Assembly (NCBI GenBank): GCA_019636475.1
Contig: JAHBXN010000005.1
Coordinates: 310,001 to 374,000, forward strand
Direction: 5' to 3'
Source of the DNA: Phycisphaerae bacterium
Lineage (GTDB): Bacteria > Planctomycetota > Phycisphaerae > UBA1845 > UTPLA1
Length of the DNA: 64,000 bases
The notes beneath the pieces are model-generated. The model saw only the letters and a program-made list of their open reading frames with translations. It had not been told where the DNA came from and made no database searches. Below, one piece after another: positions 44,583 to 53,537 of this stretch (position 1 is the stretch's first letter; the number at the start of each line of letters is the position of its first letter). The position numbers were made by a program, and so were the translations under genes.

Positions 44583-46046
44583 ATGTACGCCATAAACGCC
44601 CCGATGGATCTAAACATCAACCCCGTCGAGGAGGCGAAGCAACCCTTCTCACCGGGCTGGGCGATGTTCATCGCCATCTGGATCGTCTGTCTGCTGGCCG
44701 GCGCGGCGCTGACCCTCCAGATGAAGCAACCGGTGCTCGGAGCGATTGTGGCCGGCCTTCCGACGCTGGCAGGCATATTGATCAGCCCGATTTTCTCGCT
44801 GTGCTGCATCTGCCTCGTATTGCCGCTGAGCGGATCGATCAATTTTGAGGGCGTGTTCACGGCCGACCGCGCGATCGGCGCGCTGGCGACGGCGGGCATC
44901 CTCATTCATTGCAAGTTTTTCCGAGGCAGCGTGAGGATCAGCGGCTCACCGCTGCTGCCGCTGTTTCTCATCGCAGGCTGGTCGACCTTGTCGGCACTCT
45001 GGTCCGTCAATCCGCAGTATGCATTCTTCTCCGCCCTGTCGCTGGTTCAGTTGTCGTTCTGGGTCTGGGCGTTATGGAATGCAATCGCCTATCGCGGAAA
45101 CTACATCTGGCCGTTGCGATGTTATGCCGCGGGCATGCTGGTCGTCGTCATGCGCCTTTACCTGTCCGGAGGACTCTCACGAATCAAGGACGAAGGCAAC
45201 GCGGCACGACTGACGCTCGAATCGACAAGCCGCGACAACGTCAATCCCAATGACTTCGCGGCATTTCTCGTGCCGGCGTTCTTCATCGCGGTGTATCTCT
45301 TCCTTCGCGATCCCGCGAAATTCCTCCGAATCATCTGGGTCATCTGCGCGATGGTTTTTCCGATCATGATCGTCCTAACCGGCGCTCGGAGCGCGCTGGC
45401 CGGATTGCTTTGCGCGCTGCTGGTGACCGCGCTGACGTTTCACCATTTCATCCGCGCTCGCGGCGCGCTGATCGGAATCGTCATCGCAGGCATCTGTATG
45501 GTCGGCGGCATTTTCTACGTCCTGAGCAGCGATCTGTCCCGGTCGGACGCGGTGCAGCGGATTCTCGATCCTCGTCTGCGCGGCAAGGGCATGAACAATC
45601 GCTTGATGCTCATGGAGCGCGGCCTGACTCATATTTTCTCGCGTCCGCTCCTTGGCACGGGCTGCCATAACTACGTGCTGACCTACCAGGAAAAATGGGC
45701 GATTCACAACGATCCGATGCTGATCGCCGCCGAATTGGGTATCTTCGGCGGTTTTCTGTACTTCTGGTTTTTCTGGAAGCTCGGAAAGACGGTATTCGGC
45801 ACGCGCGCGCCGCCTGAAAAATGGTTCGCCCGAAGCCTGGTGATCTTTCTTTTCGTGACCGGGCTGGCACATCCAATCTTCGCGGCGAAATCGTTCTGGT
45901 TCTTTTCAGTTTGCGGAGCGGCCGTCGCGTTTCGCGCGCGCCAATCGGAAGAAAACGCCGCGATGGATCTGGCCTACCAGTACGCATCGATGCCGCCGCC
46001 GGACCTGCAACTGAGCCAGCACCGCTGGGGCCATTCATACGCCTGA
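44583..46046 (+). CDS. O-antigen ligase/polymerase family protein (Wzy/WaaL-like)
   Basis: Predicted 487-residue membrane protein with ten to twelve spans, of the O-antigen ligase/polymerase family that joins polysaccharide repeat units on the periplasmic side. Recognisable parts are LFLIAGWSTLSALWSVNPQY, the segment NPNDFAAFLVPAFFIAVYLF, VLTGARSALAGLLCALL and the large outer loop with RLMLMERGLTHIFSRPLLGT followed by GCHNYVLTYQ and HNDPMLIAAELGIFGG, which holds the family's histidine. Start 44583 or the ATG at 44604. First gene of a rightward operon of about 8.4 kb. Polymerase versus ligase cannot be decided. Confidence 0.85.
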   Translation: MYAINAPMDLNINPVEEAKQPFSPGWAMFIAIWIVCLLAGAALTLQMKQPVLGAIVAGLPTLAGILISPIFSLCCICLVLPLSGSINFEGVFTADRAIGALATAGILIHCKFFRGSVRISGSPLLPLFLIAGWSTLSALWSVNPQYAFFSALSLVQLSFWVWALWNAIAYRGNYIWPLRCYAAGMLVVVMRLYLSGGLSRIKDEGNAARLTLESTSRDNVNPNDFAAFLVPAFFIAVYLFLRDPAKFLRIIWVICAMVFPIMIVLTGARSALAGLLCALLVTALTFHHFIRARGALIGIVIAGICMVGGIFYVLSSDLSRSDAVQRILDPRLRGKGMNNRLMLMERGLTHIFSRPLLGTGCHNYVLTYQEKWAIHNDPMLIAAELGIFGGFLYFWFFWKLGKTVFGTRAPPEKWFARSLVIFLFVTGLAHPIFAAKSFWFFSVCGAAVAFRARQSEENAAMDLAYQYASMPPPDLQLSQHRWGHSYA

Positions 46047-46094
46047 CCAGCCGGCGCCAACCATTCGCGCCGAGTGTGCCGACCAACGACCTTC

Positions 46095-47354
46095 ATGCGC
46101 ATTCTTGCAATCGCCAGCCTGTATCCACTGTCACACGCCGACAACGCCGGTCAGGCGCGCCACGTTTCGTTCCGCGCGCTGGTTGCACAAGGACATGACA
46201 TTGAGGTCATTCGCCCGCAAATGCGCCTGTATCAGTGGATCTCCCGCGACTGGCGATTGAAGAGCGGCCAGCATGTGCCGCTGCGATATGAACTCGACGG
46301 CGTGCCGGTGGCGTGCCCGCGATTTTGGCGCCTGCCGGGCAGATACTGGCGACCTTACGAGGCAAGCTGGCGCTACGGCCCGGTCGCTCGCCTGGTCCGG
46401 CGCGCCCATACCGCGAAGCCGTTCGATGTCATTTACGGATGCGAACTGGTGTCGGATGGCGTTGTTGCGGTTCGACTGGGTCGCGAGATGAAACTGCCGG
46501 TGATGCTGTCGAGCATCGGCAGCGATGCTCACACCTACCCATATCAAAGCAAGCGTGCGATGACAGTGACGCGCAAGGTGCTGTGTGAGGCGGATCTGAT
46601 ACTTGTAGAGGGGGCCGGTGCGGTCGAGGATATTAGACGACTGACGACTCACACCGCGCCCATCCACGTCTTCAGTCGAGGCATTGATCTATCTCGCTTT
46701 GAGGGCGCCCTGTCGAAAGATGCCGCGAGGGAAAAACATGGCCTGCCTCGTGGGCGCCGGCTCATCGTGTTCGTCGGAACCCTAAATGAAAGCAAGGGTG
46801 TTCTCGTGCTGGCGGAAGCGTTCGCGCAGATCGCACCGCGTCACGCCGACGCCGACCTGGTCTACGTCGGCTCGGGGACGATGTTCGATGATATTCGGAC
46901 GATGACAGCAACCGCCGGTCTGAGCGATCGGGTGCATCTGCTCGGAAAGCGTCCGTTCAGCGAAGTCCCGCACATCCTGCTGGCCTGTGACGTATTCTGT
47001 CTGCCCTCTTTCGCCGAAGGATTACCCAAGAGCGTGGTCGAGGGCATGGCGGCCGGACTTCCGGTTGTCGCGACGAACGTCGGCGGAATACCGGACGTGA
47101 TGTCGCACGGCGAATGCGGGATCCTCGTGTCGCCACGCGACGTGAACGGGCTTGCCGGCGCGCTGGACCGTCTGTTGGCAAATCCGGACGAAGCCGCCAG
47201 AATGGGAAGTGTGGGTCAGGCCATCGCGCGGACCCACTTCGACACTGTGAAGAATGCCGCAGGAATCCTGAGATTCGCGGAAGAGGCCATCGCTCGCGGC
47301 AATACACGGATGGCACAATCAGAGGGGAGTGGATGGCCGGCTCAATCAGTGTGA
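46095..47354 (+). CDS. GT4 family glycosyltransferase
   Basis: Predicted 419-residue cytoplasmic GT-B glycosyltransferase using a nucleotide-sugar donor. N-terminal domain: MRILAIASLYPLSHADNAGQ and PFDVIYGCELVSDG. C-terminal domain: FSRGIDLSRF, LIVFVGTLNESKGVLVLAEA, VYVGSG, and the donor-site E-x7-E motif in PSFAEGLPKSVVEGMAAGLP with VVATNVGGIPD. ATG 46095 starts at the first strand. The gene overlaps the next one (wecB) by 22 nt, showing tight co-transcription. Confidence 0.92.
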   Translation: MRILAIASLYPLSHADNAGQARHVSFRALVAQGHDIEVIRPQMRLYQWISRDWRLKSGQHVPLRYELDGVPVACPRFWRLPGRYWRPYEASWRYGPVARLVRRAHTAKPFDVIYGCELVSDGVVAVRLGREMKLPVMLSSIGSDAHTYPYQSKRAMTVTRKVLCEADLILVEGAGAVEDIRRLTTHTAPIHVFSRGIDLSRFEGALSKDAAREKHGLPRGRRLIVFVGTLNESKGVLVLAEAFAQIAPRHADADLVYVGSGTMFDDIRTMTATAGLSDRVHLLGKRPFSEVPHILLACDVFCLPSFAEGLPKSVVEGMAAGLPVVATNVGGIPDVMSHGECGILVSPRDVNGLAGALDRLLANPDEAARMGSVGQAIARTHFDTVKNAAGILRFAEEAIARGNTRMAQSEGSGWPAQSV

Positions 47355-48541
47355 TGACGATCGTCGGCGCGCGACCTCAATTCGTGAAGGCGGCGGCGGT
47401 CAGCCGAGCCATCGCGCGTCACAACGCCGCGCCGGATTGTCCGTGCCCGTTGTCCGAGTCGATCGTTCATACCGGCCAGCATTACGACTCGAACATGTCC
47501 CAGGTTTTCTTTGATGAGCTGGAAATTCCCAGCCCTCGCCACCATCTCGGTGTCGGCTCCGGCTCTCACGGGCGCCAGACCGCCGCCATGCTGGAACGCA
47601 TTGAGTCGGTGCTCATGTCGGAACGGCCGGACCGGGTGCTGGTCTATGGCGACACGAACAGCACGCTGGCCGGCGCGCTGGCAGCCGCAAAGCTGGGGAT
47701 TCCGATCGCGCATGTCGAGGGGGGACTTCGGAGCTTCGACAAATCGATGCCGGAAGAGGTCAACCGCGTCGTCACCGATCATCTGAGCGACCTGCTGTTC
47801 TGTCCGACGCAGGCATCGGTCCGGAATCTCGCGCGAGAGGGCATCACAACCGGAGTTCATCAGGTCGGCGATGTCATGCACGACTCGGTCCTCTTTCACG
47901 TTGCCCATGCGGAGCGTACGAGCCGCATACGGGAACAGCTCGGCCTTTCTGCGAAACAGTACTTTCTCGCGACGGTTCACCGCGCCTGCAACACGGATGA
48001 CCCGGCGAAACTGAATGCCATCCTCTCGGCGCTTTCGGCCCTGCCGCTGCCAGTCGTGCTTCCACTGCATCCCCGCACGCGGCAGATCATGAATGATCGT
48101 GGAATCACTGCATCCGGCGCTGTTCGCATCACGGAACCCCTGCCTTACCACGACATTCTCGCCCTGGAGAAGAACGCCCGGGCGATCATGACGGATTCCG
48201 GCGGCATGCAGAAGGAGGCATATTTCTTCCGCGTGCCGTGTATCACCCTACGGGAAGAGACTGAATGGGTGGAGTTGGTGGCGGCCGGCGCGAATCGGCT
48301 GGCCGGTTCGGATGCCGCTCGAATCGCCGAAGCGGTCGAGTGGGCGATGTCATGGCGTCCGGCGTTGACGTCCGCAGCGGATGTGTATGGAGACGGGAGC
48401 GCGGCTTCGCGCATCGTGGAAATCCTGACCAGCGAATCGTTCGCCCGGGCGAGCGGGACTAAATCGGAAAATCATCAATCACGCGGCGATCAGTCGGCGA
48501 CCGCCACGCCGCGTCCGTGCATGACGGAGGGTCTGCGATGA
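47333..48541 (+). CDS. wecB: UDP-N-acetylglucosamine 2-epimerase (WecB-like)
   Basis: Predicted 402-residue non-hydrolysing epimerase interconverting UDP-GlcNAc and UDP-ManNAc. Family motifs: TIVGARPQFVKAAAVSRAI, VHTGQHYDSNMSQVFFDEL, VLVYGDTNSTLAGALAA, IAHVEGGLRSFDKSMPEEVN, VTDHLSDLLFCPTQ, ATVHRACNTDDP and MTDSGGMQKEAYFFRVPC. ATG 47333 is preceded by AGGGGAG; an ATG at 47354 overlapping the previous stop (TGATG) is a weaker alternative. The product feeds ManNAc-type sugars into the polysaccharide; no WecC dehydrogenase is present here. The tail after about residue 370 (SGTKSENHQSRGDQ) is disordered. Confidence 0.93.
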   Translation: MAGSISVMTIVGARPQFVKAAAVSRAIARHNAAPDCPCPLSESIVHTGQHYDSNMSQVFFDELEIPSPRHHLGVGSGSHGRQTAAMLERIESVLMSERPDRVLVYGDTNSTLAGALAAAKLGIPIAHVEGGLRSFDKSMPEEVNRVVTDHLSDLLFCPTQASVRNLAREGITTGVHQVGDVMHDSVLFHVAHAERTSRIREQLGLSAKQYFLATVHRACNTDDPAKLNAILSALSALPLPVVLPLHPRTRQIMNDRGITASGAVRITEPLPYHDILALEKNARAIMTDSGGMQKEAYFFRVPCITLREETEWVELVAAGANRLAGSDAARIAEAVEWAMSWRPALTSAADVYGDGSAASRIVEILTSESFARASGTKSENHQSRGDQSATATPRPCMTEGLR

Positions 48542-49698
48542 ACGGCGGGATCGCGGGAGAATCGCCATCGCGAGCGGCTCGGCGCAAGCGGGTCGTGCAA
48601 TTCGCGACGGTCCATCCGCCTTTTGATATTCGCGTTTTTCATCGCGAATGCAAGACGCTAGTCAAGGCCGGTTACGATGTTACCTACGTCGTGCCGCATG
48701 ATCACGACGAAGTCGTCAGCGGCGTACGTATTCGTGCCGTCCGCAAACCCAGAACGCGCTTTGAGCGCATCTTCATCACGTCATGGAAAGTACTCTTCCG
48801 GGCACTGGCGGAGAAAGGTCACATCTATCACTTTCATGATCCGGAGCTGATTCCCGCGGCGCTAATCATGAAGCTGTTCGGCAAGCGAGTGATTTACGAC
48901 GCGCACGAGAATACGCCGCAGAATGTGCATTTCAAACCATATATACCGAAGCCGATCCGCTTCATCGCCGCCTGGGCGACGGAGATGATCGAGCAAGTCG
49001 CGATGTTCGCGCTGGACGGCCTGATCGGTGCCACGCCGAAGATCAACAATCGGTTTCCTCCGAAGAAGGCGGCATTGGTTCAGAATTTTCCAATCAAAGA
49101 AGAGATTCTCATTGAACACAACACCCCCATGCGCGATCGGCCCAATCTTCTGATCTACGCGGGCGAGATCAGCTGGCAGCGCGGTTCGCACCAGTTGGTC
49201 AAGGCCATGGCTCTGATTCCCAGGGAACTCAACGCCAAGCTCGTCATCGCGGGCAATTTCGTGCCGCCCAATCTGATGGACGACCTGAAGAAACTGCCCG
49301 GTTGGGATCGTGTGGAGTATCTCGGTTGGCGTCCGCGCCAGGAGATCATCGACCTCTACGGCAAGTCGCGTGTCGGGCTCGTGGTCCTTATGGCTGAAGC
49401 CGTCCACTATACGGTCTCGCAGCCGGCCAAGCTCTACGAATACATGGCGGCGGGACTTCCGGTTGTGGCGTCCAACTTTGAATACTGGAAAGAGCTGATC
49501 ACGGGAATCGGCTGCGGCATCCAGGTTAATCCGAGCGACGAACAGGCCATCGCGGATGCGATCACGAAGATCCTCCGTGACCCTCAACTCGGCGAAACCA
49601 TGGGCGCGAACGGCCGCCGCGCCATCGAGGAGAAATTTAATTGGGACGTCGAGAGCCGAACGCTTCTGGCGCTGTACGATCGGCTCAGCAAGATGTGA
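48538..49698 (+). CDS. GT4 family glycosyltransferase
   Basis: Predicted 386-residue GT-B transferase. N-terminal domain: VVQFATVHPPFDIRVFHREC, HIYHFHDPELIPAALIMKL and VIYDAHENTPQNVHF. C-terminal domain: NLLIYAGEISWQRGSHQLVK, VEYLGWRPRQEIIDLYGKS and the donor-site region QPAKLYEYMAAGLPVVASNF. The ATG at 48538 overlaps the stop of wecB as ATGA and is preceded by GGAGGG, indicating translational coupling. The HFHDPEL pattern is typical of exopolysaccharide GT4 enzymes. Linkage unknown. Confidence 0.92.
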   Translation: MNGGIAGESPSRAARRKRVVQFATVHPPFDIRVFHRECKTLVKAGYDVTYVVPHDHDEVVSGVRIRAVRKPRTRFERIFITSWKVLFRALAEKGHIYHFHDPELIPAALIMKLFGKRVIYDAHENTPQNVHFKPYIPKPIRFIAAWATEMIEQVAMFALDGLIGATPKINNRFPPKKAALVQNFPIKEEILIEHNTPMRDRPNLLIYAGEISWQRGSHQLVKAMALIPRELNAKLVIAGNFVPPNLMDDLKKLPGWDRVEYLGWRPRQEIIDLYGKSRVGLVVLMAEAVHYTVSQPAKLYEYMAAGLPVVASNFEYWKELITGIGCGIQVNPSDEQAIADAITKILRDPQLGETMGANGRRAIEEKFNWDVESRTLLALYDRLSKM

Positions 49699-49751
49699 CT
49701 GCGCGGAACGAGGCAGACGCGCCGGGCGAATGAACCGTCGCAACCGTCATC

Positions 49752-51911
49752 ATGAAACAGGTACTGCAAAATCTGAAAACCGGCATCGTCGAGCTGGCCG
49801 ACGTGCCCAGTCCGATGGTGAAGCCGGGCTGTCTGCTGATTCAGTCGCGGGCGTCGCTGATCTCCCCGGGAACCGAGCGAATGCTCGTCGAATTCGCCAA
49901 GGGTAGCCTCATCGCCAAGGCTCGATCGCAGCCGGAACGGGTGCGGCAGGTGCTCGACAAGATCAAGACAGACGGTCTGCTCCCCACGATGGAAGCGGTC
50001 TTTTCGCGCCTCGATGAGCCGCAGCCGATGGGGATGTCGAATGTCGGCGTGGTTCTGGAGGTCGGCGCCGGCGTGGCGGGCTTTCAACCCGGCGATCGCG
50101 TCGCGAACAACGGCCTGCACGCGGAGATCGTCTGCGTTCCGAAGAACCTCTGCGCGAAAGTGCCGGAGAACGTCTCGGATGAAGAAGCGGCTTTCGTTGT
50201 CCTCGGTTCGATCGGCCTACAGGGCGTTCGTCTGCTGAATCCGACGCTTGGTGAGACGGTGGCCGTCATCGGGCTCGGCATGATCGGCCTGCTCACGGCG
50301 CAACTGCTGATCGCGCACGGGTGCCGCGTGATCGGCATCGACACGGACGGCAGGCGTCTGGCGATGGCCCGCGAATTCGGCACGGAGATCGTGGATCTAC
50401 CCAACGGTGCGGACCCGGTCGCACACGCCAAGGCGCTGTCGCATGGACGGGGCGTCGATGGTGTCATCATCACGGCATCTTCCAAGAGCCCCGACATCAT
50501 CCGCCAAGCCGCCCAGATGTGCAGAATGCGCGGGCGGATCGTCCTCGTCGGCGTGGTCGGGATGGAACTCGCCCGAACGGATTTCTATCGAAAGGAGCTG
50601 ACCTTCCAGGTCTCCTGTTCGTATGGACCTGGCCGATATGATTCGACTTATGAGGAACGGGGACAGGATTATCCACTGGGCTTCGTGCGCTGGACCTCGC
50701 AGCGGAACTTCGAAGCGATCATCGACATGCTGTCCGCCGGCCGGCTGCACGTGAAGCCGCTGATTACGAAGAAGCTGCCGTTTGCTGATGCGGCTGATGC
50801 ATACAGCGCCTTGACGCAGGATCGCAGCACACTCGGCATGATCCTTGAGTATCCCCGGACCGAGCCGCCGACACATCGCGTCGTCCGATTGCGCGATCCG
50901 GTAACTGGCGGCGTCCCATCGGCTGGCGCGGCCGCCGGATCGGCGGTGATCGGGCTCGTCGGCGCCGGCAATTTCGCGAAGATGACACTGCTTCCGGCAT
51001 TGCGCGGCTGTCCGGTGCAACTGCGAACAATTGCCAGCGCGGGCGGCGTCAGCAGCCTGCACAATGGCCGGAAGTTCGGATTCGAGAACGTCACGACCGA
51101 CTACCGCACGATTATCGACGACGCAAGCGTGAACCTCGCGATGATTGTGACGCGACACGACATGCACGCCAGACTGGTGACCGAATTCCTGGATGCCGGC
51201 AAGCACGTAATGGTCGAGAAGCCGCTGTGCCTCACACTGGAGGAACTCGAATCCGTGCGCGCCGCCGCTGAAAGAGCGGCCGGCCGGCAGTTGCTGGTGG
51301 GCTTCAATCGGCGCTATTCGCCCCACGCGATCAAAATGCAATCGCTGCTGTCAGGCCGGAGTGAGCCGATGACAATCAGTGCATTGATCAATGCGGGCGT
51401 CATCGCGGCGGACTCATGGACGCAGGACGCGGCGGTGGGCGGAGGCCGGATCATCGGCGAAGGGTGCCACTGGATTGACCTTATGCGCTTCCTGGTGGGC
51501 GCTCCGATCGTCCGGGTGACCGCGACGCGCGTCGGAGAAAGCGCCGGACTGGCCGTGCGGGACGACAAGGTTTCCGTCACGCTTTCCTTCGCGGACGGTT
51601 CGATCGGCACGCTTCATTACTTCGGCAACGGGCACCGAAGCTATCCGAAGGAGACGATCGATGTTTTCTGCGACGGCAAGGTCCTTCGTCTGGACAACTT
51701 TCGCCTGCTGACCGGATACGGCTGGAAGGGCTTTTCTAAACTCAAGGTGCGGCGCCAGGACAAAGGTCATGCCGAGCAGTTTCGCCGTTTGACAGAAGCG
51801 GTTGCGCGTGGCGGCCCTGCGGTGATGCCGTTGTCTGAAATCGAGAATGTAACGCGCGCGTCGATCGCCGCGGCTGAATCCGCACGCAGTGGAAGCCCGA
51901 TCGACCTGTAG
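49752..51911 (+). CDS. Two-domain oxidoreductase: MDR alcohol dehydrogenase-like plus Gfo/Idh/MocA
   Basis: Predicted 719-residue fusion. Residues 1-355 resemble a medium-chain dehydrogenase (LISPGTERMLVEFAKGSLIA, MGMSNVGVVLEVGAGVAGFQ, PGDRVANNGLHAE, VAVIGLGMIGLLTAQLLIAH) but lack the typical GHE zinc-site motif. Residues 395-719 are a Gfo/Idh/MocA dehydrogenase: VIGLVGAGNFAKMTLLPAL as Rossmann loop, then KHVMVEKPLCLTLEELESV with the catalytic-type E-K-P near residue 487, and GGRIIGEGCHWIDLMRFLVG with the H-x-x-D pair. Such two-domain proteins recur in polysaccharide loci; a sugar oxidation/reduction coupled through shared NAD(H) is plausible but unproven. It follows the GT4 gene by 53 nt. 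Confidence 0.88.
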   Translation: MKQVLQNLKTGIVELADVPSPMVKPGCLLIQSRASLISPGTERMLVEFAKGSLIAKARSQPERVRQVLDKIKTDGLLPTMEAVFSRLDEPQPMGMSNVGVVLEVGAGVAGFQPGDRVANNGLHAEIVCVPKNLCAKVPENVSDEEAAFVVLGSIGLQGVRLLNPTLGETVAVIGLGMIGLLTAQLLIAHGCRVIGIDTDGRRLAMAREFGTEIVDLPNGADPVAHAKALSHGRGVDGVIITASSKSPDIIRQAAQMCRMRGRIVLVGVVGMELARTDFYRKELTFQVSCSYGPGRYDSTYEERGQDYPLGFVRWTSQRNFEAIIDMLSAGRLHVKPLITKKLPFADAADAYSALTQDRSTLGMILEYPRTEPPTHRVVRLRDPVTGGVPSAGAAAGSAVIGLVGAGNFAKMTLLPALRGCPVQLRTIASAGGVSSLHNGRKFGFENVTTDYRTIIDDASVNLAMIVTRHDMHARLVTEFLDAGKHVMVEKPLCLTLEELESVRAAAERAAGRQLLVGFNRRYSPHAIKMQSLLSGRSEPMTISALINAGVIAADSWTQDAAVGGGRIIGEGCHWIDLMRFLVGAPIVRVTATRVGESAGLAVRDDKVSVTLSFADGSIGTLHYFGNGHRSYPKETIDVFCDGKVLRLDNFRLLTGYGWKGFSKLKVRRQDKGHAEQFRRLTEAVARGGPAVMPLSEIENVTRASIAAAESARSGSPIDL

Positions 51912-51927
51912 CCTTCTCACGTGGACC

Positions 51928-52986
51928 ATGACAGAACTGCCTGAAGGAATCGAATTGCAGCCGCGCAGCAGCTGTCCCGGCAGAGTTGTTCTGGCCGAGC
52001 CTGATGGTTCCTTCTATCTCGGCCGCAACTATGAGATCCATCGCTCAACCGACGGCGGAATGACCTGGCATTTCGAGACGAGAATGCCGCGCACCTGGCA
52101 GCGATGGATGATCGAGCGATCGAGACTGACCTGCCGGGCATTTCGACACGAGGTCCGGGCGATGGCCCGGCTTTCGGACGGGTCGTACATCGCCGCCAGC
52201 AAGAAGGGCGTCTATTGTGCCGAGCCGGGCCAGCAACTCATGACGCCGGCGCGGGTGGAGATCGTCGATTTTCTCAAGCCGCCGATGATGTTCTGCGTCG
52301 GCCCAGGTGCCCGGGTGCTCTGGGGTGAGTACAACACGACCAATCGCGACCGACCGGAGGTGCGAATCTACGCATCCGACGACCGCGGCCGTTCGTACCA
52401 TGTGTCCTACGTCTTTCCACCAAATGAGATTCGACATGTGCACAACATTCTCCACGATCGTTCCGGCGGGCACTACTGGGTGCTGACGGGCGATCATCGA
52501 CACGAGCCGGGATTCGGTCGACTCTCGGAGGATCTGAAATCGTTTGAGTGGCTGGTCCGGGGCAAGCAGGACTACCGCGCGGTCTGCGTATTCGATATGG
52601 GGGATCATTTCATCTACGGTACCGACACGGAGAACGAGACGAACCATGTCGTGCGGCTCGACAAGCAAACAGGCAGACTCGAACGCCTCGCACCGCTTGC
52701 CGGCAGTTGCATTTACGCATGCCGGTTCGGCCGCGTCCTCGCACTGTCGACGACAGTGGAGATATCAAGAGCCAATCCTTCGCGCGAGGCGACGCTTCTA
52801 TTATCAACCGATGGTGAACGCTGGCAGACCGTTCTCACGGCACGCAAGGACGCGCTGCCGCAGAAGATTTTTCAATGGGGGTCGATCATTCTGCCGCGCG
52901 GCGCAAGCCCAATGGAGCGCGTGATCTACAGTGGACAAGCGCTCCGCGGACTCGACGGAATGACCACCGTTGCGGACATCGGATAG
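51928..52986 (+). CDS. BNR/Asp-box beta-propeller protein
   Basis: Predicted 352-residue protein without signal peptide. It carries Asp-box motifs: STDGGMTWHF (about residues 40-49), ASDDRGRSYHV and LSTDGERWQTV, so a sialidase-like six-bladed propeller is likely. Blades such as GSYIAASKKGVYCAEPG and HFIYGTDTENETNHVVRLDK are regular. Catalytic residues of sialidases are not recognisable. Similar proteins turn up in exopolysaccharide loci with unknown function. ATG 51928 lies 16 nt after the oxidoreductase gene; the frame could extend to 51889 and overlap it. Confidence 0.7.
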   Translation: MTELPEGIELQPRSSCPGRVVLAEPDGSFYLGRNYEIHRSTDGGMTWHFETRMPRTWQRWMIERSRLTCRAFRHEVRAMARLSDGSYIAASKKGVYCAEPGQQLMTPARVEIVDFLKPPMMFCVGPGARVLWGEYNTTNRDRPEVRIYASDDRGRSYHVSYVFPPNEIRHVHNILHDRSGGHYWVLTGDHRHEPGFGRLSEDLKSFEWLVRGKQDYRAVCVFDMGDHFIYGTDTENETNHVVRLDKQTGRLERLAPLAGSCIYACRFGRVLALSTTVEISRANPSREATLLLSTDGERWQTVLTARKDALPQKIFQWGSIILPRGASPMERVIYSGQALRGLDGMTTVADIG

Positions 52987-53241
52987 ATGGCCCCGCTCGC
53001 AAAATACCAGACCGTTTTTGATTTCGTCAGACGCAGGCTGTCATACCCAGCACAACACACAGCCAGCACAGCAGAGAGATACGACGGAGCCAATGGGCGA
53101 ATCCTGGCTTCATGGCTTGATCCCTCGGGCAGAAACCCAGATTTGTCGATGCCGATGAACGCGCCCGAATCCATTCGAGCCGCCGACATCCAAGTCACCG
53201 TGATACCCCCCCCCGGCGCCAGCGTCAACGAAATTCGCTAA
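52987..53241 (+). CDS. Doubtful 84-residue ORF
   Basis: ATG 52987 directly follows the stop of the BNR gene, and the frame ends with TAA just before a strong inverted repeat. The peptide (APLAKYQTVFDFVRRRLSYP, then IQVTVIPPPGASVNEIR) has no recognised family. Position supports it, composition is indifferent. It may be the tail of the operon or not coding. Confidence 0.3.
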   Translation: MAPLAKYQTVFDFVRRRLSYPAQHTASTAERYDGANGRILASWLDPSGRNPDLSMPMNAPESIRAADIQVTVIPPPGASVNEIR

Positions 53242-53243
53242 GA

Positions 53244-53273
53244 AACCGCGAAATATCGGTTTAGATCGCGGTT
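53244..53273 (+). terminator. Inverted repeat ending the second polysaccharide operon
   Basis: AACCGCGA (53244-53251) and TCGCGGTT (53266-53273) are perfectly complementary around a 14-base loop. There is no T-run afterwards, so it may be a transcript-end stabiliser rather than a terminator. The following 264 nt up to the sigma factor gene hold no gene I can support; TTGAAG (53326-53331) and TACGCT 17 bases later form only a weak promoter. Confidence 0.35.
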
Positions 53274-53537
53274 ACATGCGCCGCCTCCGACTTCCAATCC
53301 TGATTCAATTATCGCAAGTTCAGAATTGAAGCCTCACTCCGGACGTGTTACGCTAATCACTAGTGTTGGCACATAGTTACGTCTGCCGAGCCCGGATTTT
53401 CGGCCCCACCGTACAGGGCGGAGCATGGCACCATCCGTCGGCCTGACCGCTTCGGAATCGATCGGCGGCTGTGTGAGACGTAATTCCCGCCGGTCCCCGG
53501 CGGACAGTCGGATCCGTGCCTTCCGGAGAACGAGGAA

